Shown here: piece after piece, positions 62,921-64,000 of the stretch
Numbering within the stretch: position 1 is the first letter of the stretch
Layout of the letters: every line of letters begins with the position of its first letter
Notes under the pieces: model-generated
Told to the model about the DNA's origin: nothing
What the model saw: only the letters and a program-made list of their open reading frames with translations
Databases searched by the model: none
Source of the DNA: Maribellus sp. YY47
GTDB lineage: Bacteria; Bacteroidota; Bacteroidia; Bacteroidales; Prolixibacteraceae
Assembly (NCBI RefSeq): GCF_023111095.1
Contig: NZ_JALGYW010000006.1
Span: 1 to 64,000, forward strand
DNA: 64,000 bases
Direction of reading: 5' to 3'
Position numbers and translations under genes: made by a program

Positions 62921-64000
62921 TTATTCTTTTGTTGGGTGTTGTTCGGGAAGATTTCCGGTCCATTTCCGAAGGGTATAATTGATCCGGATGGTGATCATAT
63001 ACATCACCGGTGAGATGATCAGGGTAAGTATGGTTGCAAAAGTTAATCCAAATACAACCGTCCACGACATGGGGCCCCAGAAGGCTACGCTTTCCCCACC
63101 TACCGAAATCTGAGGATCGAAATGTGTGTACAACGAAAAGAAGTCGAAGTTAAGTCCGATAGCCAAAGGCAGCAATCCAAGAACAGTGGTAATTGCCGTC
63201 AGTAATACCGGTCGTAAACGGGTACGTCCGGCTTCAACCAGCGCTTCACGTTGTACATCTTTTGGTAAAAATGCATCTTCAGGTAAGCCCAATTCTTCGC
63301 GTTTTCGTTGTCGGGTCAGATCGATATAGTCGATCAGTACAATACCGTTGTTGACCACGATGCCGGCCAGCGAGATGATACCAATCCCGGTCATGATCAC
63401 CACAAACTCCATCTGGAAGATTCCCAGTCCAAGAAATACCCCGATGGTACTGAAAATAACGGTGGCAATAATAATTGCCGGGCGGATAAACGAGTTAAAC
63501 TGTGTTACCATGATGATCATGATCAAAGCAATGGCAATCAATAAGGCAAACACCAGGAATTGCATACTTTCGGCTTGTTCCTGTTGTTCACCGGTAAACG
63601 CATAGGTATAACCTTCCGGCATCTGATAGTCTTCCAGTATCTGTGCAATACGGGCATTGATTTCGTTGGCATTGTATCCTTCGACCACTCCGGATGATAT
63701 GGTGATTTCGCGTTTAAAATCGATGCGGCTGATTTTATCATAGGTAGTGGCATACTTAAAACTTGCTACCGATGAAATGGGGACGCTGTGTTCGTTTACT
63801 TTAATTCGTTGGTTCATTAAGGTTGAAACGTCATTGCGATATGCCTCGGCTAAACGCACAAATATGTCGTATTCATCTTCTCCGTCTTTGAATTTACTGG
63901 CTTCGTAACCATACAGAGCATTTCTGAAGGCCAGGGCAATTTCCTGTGTCGAAAGTTCATACAAACGGGCTTGCTCACGGTCCACTTCAATCAGCATTTC
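62921..64000 (-). CDS. RND-family efflux transporter, C-terminal part (truncated by window)
   Basis: About 360 residues of the C-terminal half of an AcrB/HAE1-type permease; the N-terminus lies beyond position 64000. Visible are the second porter part (VDREQARLYELSTQEIALAF), then the second membrane-helix set, GIVVNNGIVLIDYIDLTRQR and RLRPVLLTAITTVLGLLPLA, both classic RND motifs. It would export drugs or lipids with a membrane-fusion partner, presumably encoded outside the window on the same strand. It is intact as far as seen. Confidence 0.92.
   Translation of the reverse strand, partial: EMLIEVDREQARLYELSTQEIALAFRNALYGYEASKFKDGEDEYDIFVRLAEAYRNDVSTLMNQRIKVNEHSVPISSVASFKYATTYDKISRIDFKREITISSGVVEGYNANEINARIAQILEDYQMPEGYTYAFTGEQQEQAESMQFLVFALLIAIALIMIIMVTQFNSFIRPAIIIATVIFSTIGVFLGLGIFQMEFVVIMTGIGIISLAGIVVNNGIVLIDYIDLTRQRKREELGLPEDAFLPKDVQREALVEAGRTRLRPVLLTAITTVLGLLPLAIGLNFDFFSLYTHFDPQISVGGESVAFWGPMSWTVVFGLTFATILTLIISPVMYMITIRINYTLRKWTGNLPEQHPTKE

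Noticed and set aside
1-64000. tRNA, rRNA, CRISPR array, insertion sequences or prophage genes
   Set aside because: Looked for on both strands; no cloverleaf with TTCGA-type arm, repeat-spacer series, transposase motif or phage structural gene was found.

Overview
The window reads as chromosomal DNA of a Bacteroidota, most likely a marine or sediment relative of Marinilabiliales/Prolixibacteraceae; that placement is inference. Reasons: promoters of the Bacteroidota type (TTTG spaced from TAnnTTTG), weak Shine-Dalgarno sequences, three exported sulfatases with GH2 and GH99-like enzymes and a DUF1080 protein, a three-subunit succinate dehydrogenase/fumarate reductase, and abundant lipoprotein signals. 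No rRNA, tRNA, CRISPR array, insertion sequence or prophage was seen.

Layout. 0.3-10.2 kb: YdeI-like protein, a BlaI/BlaR1-type repressor-sensor pair with two matching operators, a lipoprotein, Mfd, a thioredoxin-fold peroxidase, a zinc-ribbon protein and an ElaA acetyltransferase. 10.2-13.8 kb: a reverse-strand sugar(-acid) cluster (alcohol dehydrogenase, Gfo/Idh/MocA oxidoreductase, GntP permease). 14.2-16.7 kb: corrinoid protein, MetH-like homocysteine methyltransferase and CobW GTPase. 17-20.4 kb: sdhCAB. 20.6-27 kb: mixed genes including a CPBP protease, DUF1080 lipoprotein, BtpA-like TIM barrel, a sulfatase and an aldose epimerase. 27.3-35.8 kb: housekeeping (ileS, dksA-like, lspA, cysS, riboflavin synthase, folM-like/folB/folK). 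35.8-38.2 kb: a HAD phosphatase/mutase and tryptophanase.

38.2-47 kb is the most unusual part. A transmembrane regulator (signal peptide, PLC-like region, LamG domain, one membrane helix, cytoplasmic SARP-type winged helix plus helical BTAD-like tail) is divergent from a five-gene operon. That operon starts with a fusion of a NapC-like tetraheme cytochrome to a formylglycine-generating-enzyme-like (SUMF1) domain that lacks the catalytic cysteines, followed by a Tat-exported Gfo/Idh/MocA lipoprotein, a GtrB-like glycosyltransferase, a GT-C/TPR membrane glycosyltransferase and a small membrane protein. I propose it as a candidate undescribed sensing and periplasmic redox/glycan system.

47-64 kb: gltX, kbl, a Tat-exported hydroxypyruvate isomerase-like protein, a GH99/WbsX-like lipoprotein, an operon of GH2 beta-galactosidase-like enzyme plus two sulfatases (with a perfect inverted repeat upstream), an orphan TPR histidine kinase, an MltF-like lytic transglycosylase and the C-terminal half of an RND efflux pump that runs off the window. 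No SusC/SusD pair and no sulfatase-maturing enzyme are present here.

A second notable point is the isoleucyl-tRNA synthetase, whose class I signature reads GIHH instead of HxGH, the swapped signature associated with mupirocin hyper-resistance in type 2 enzymes.
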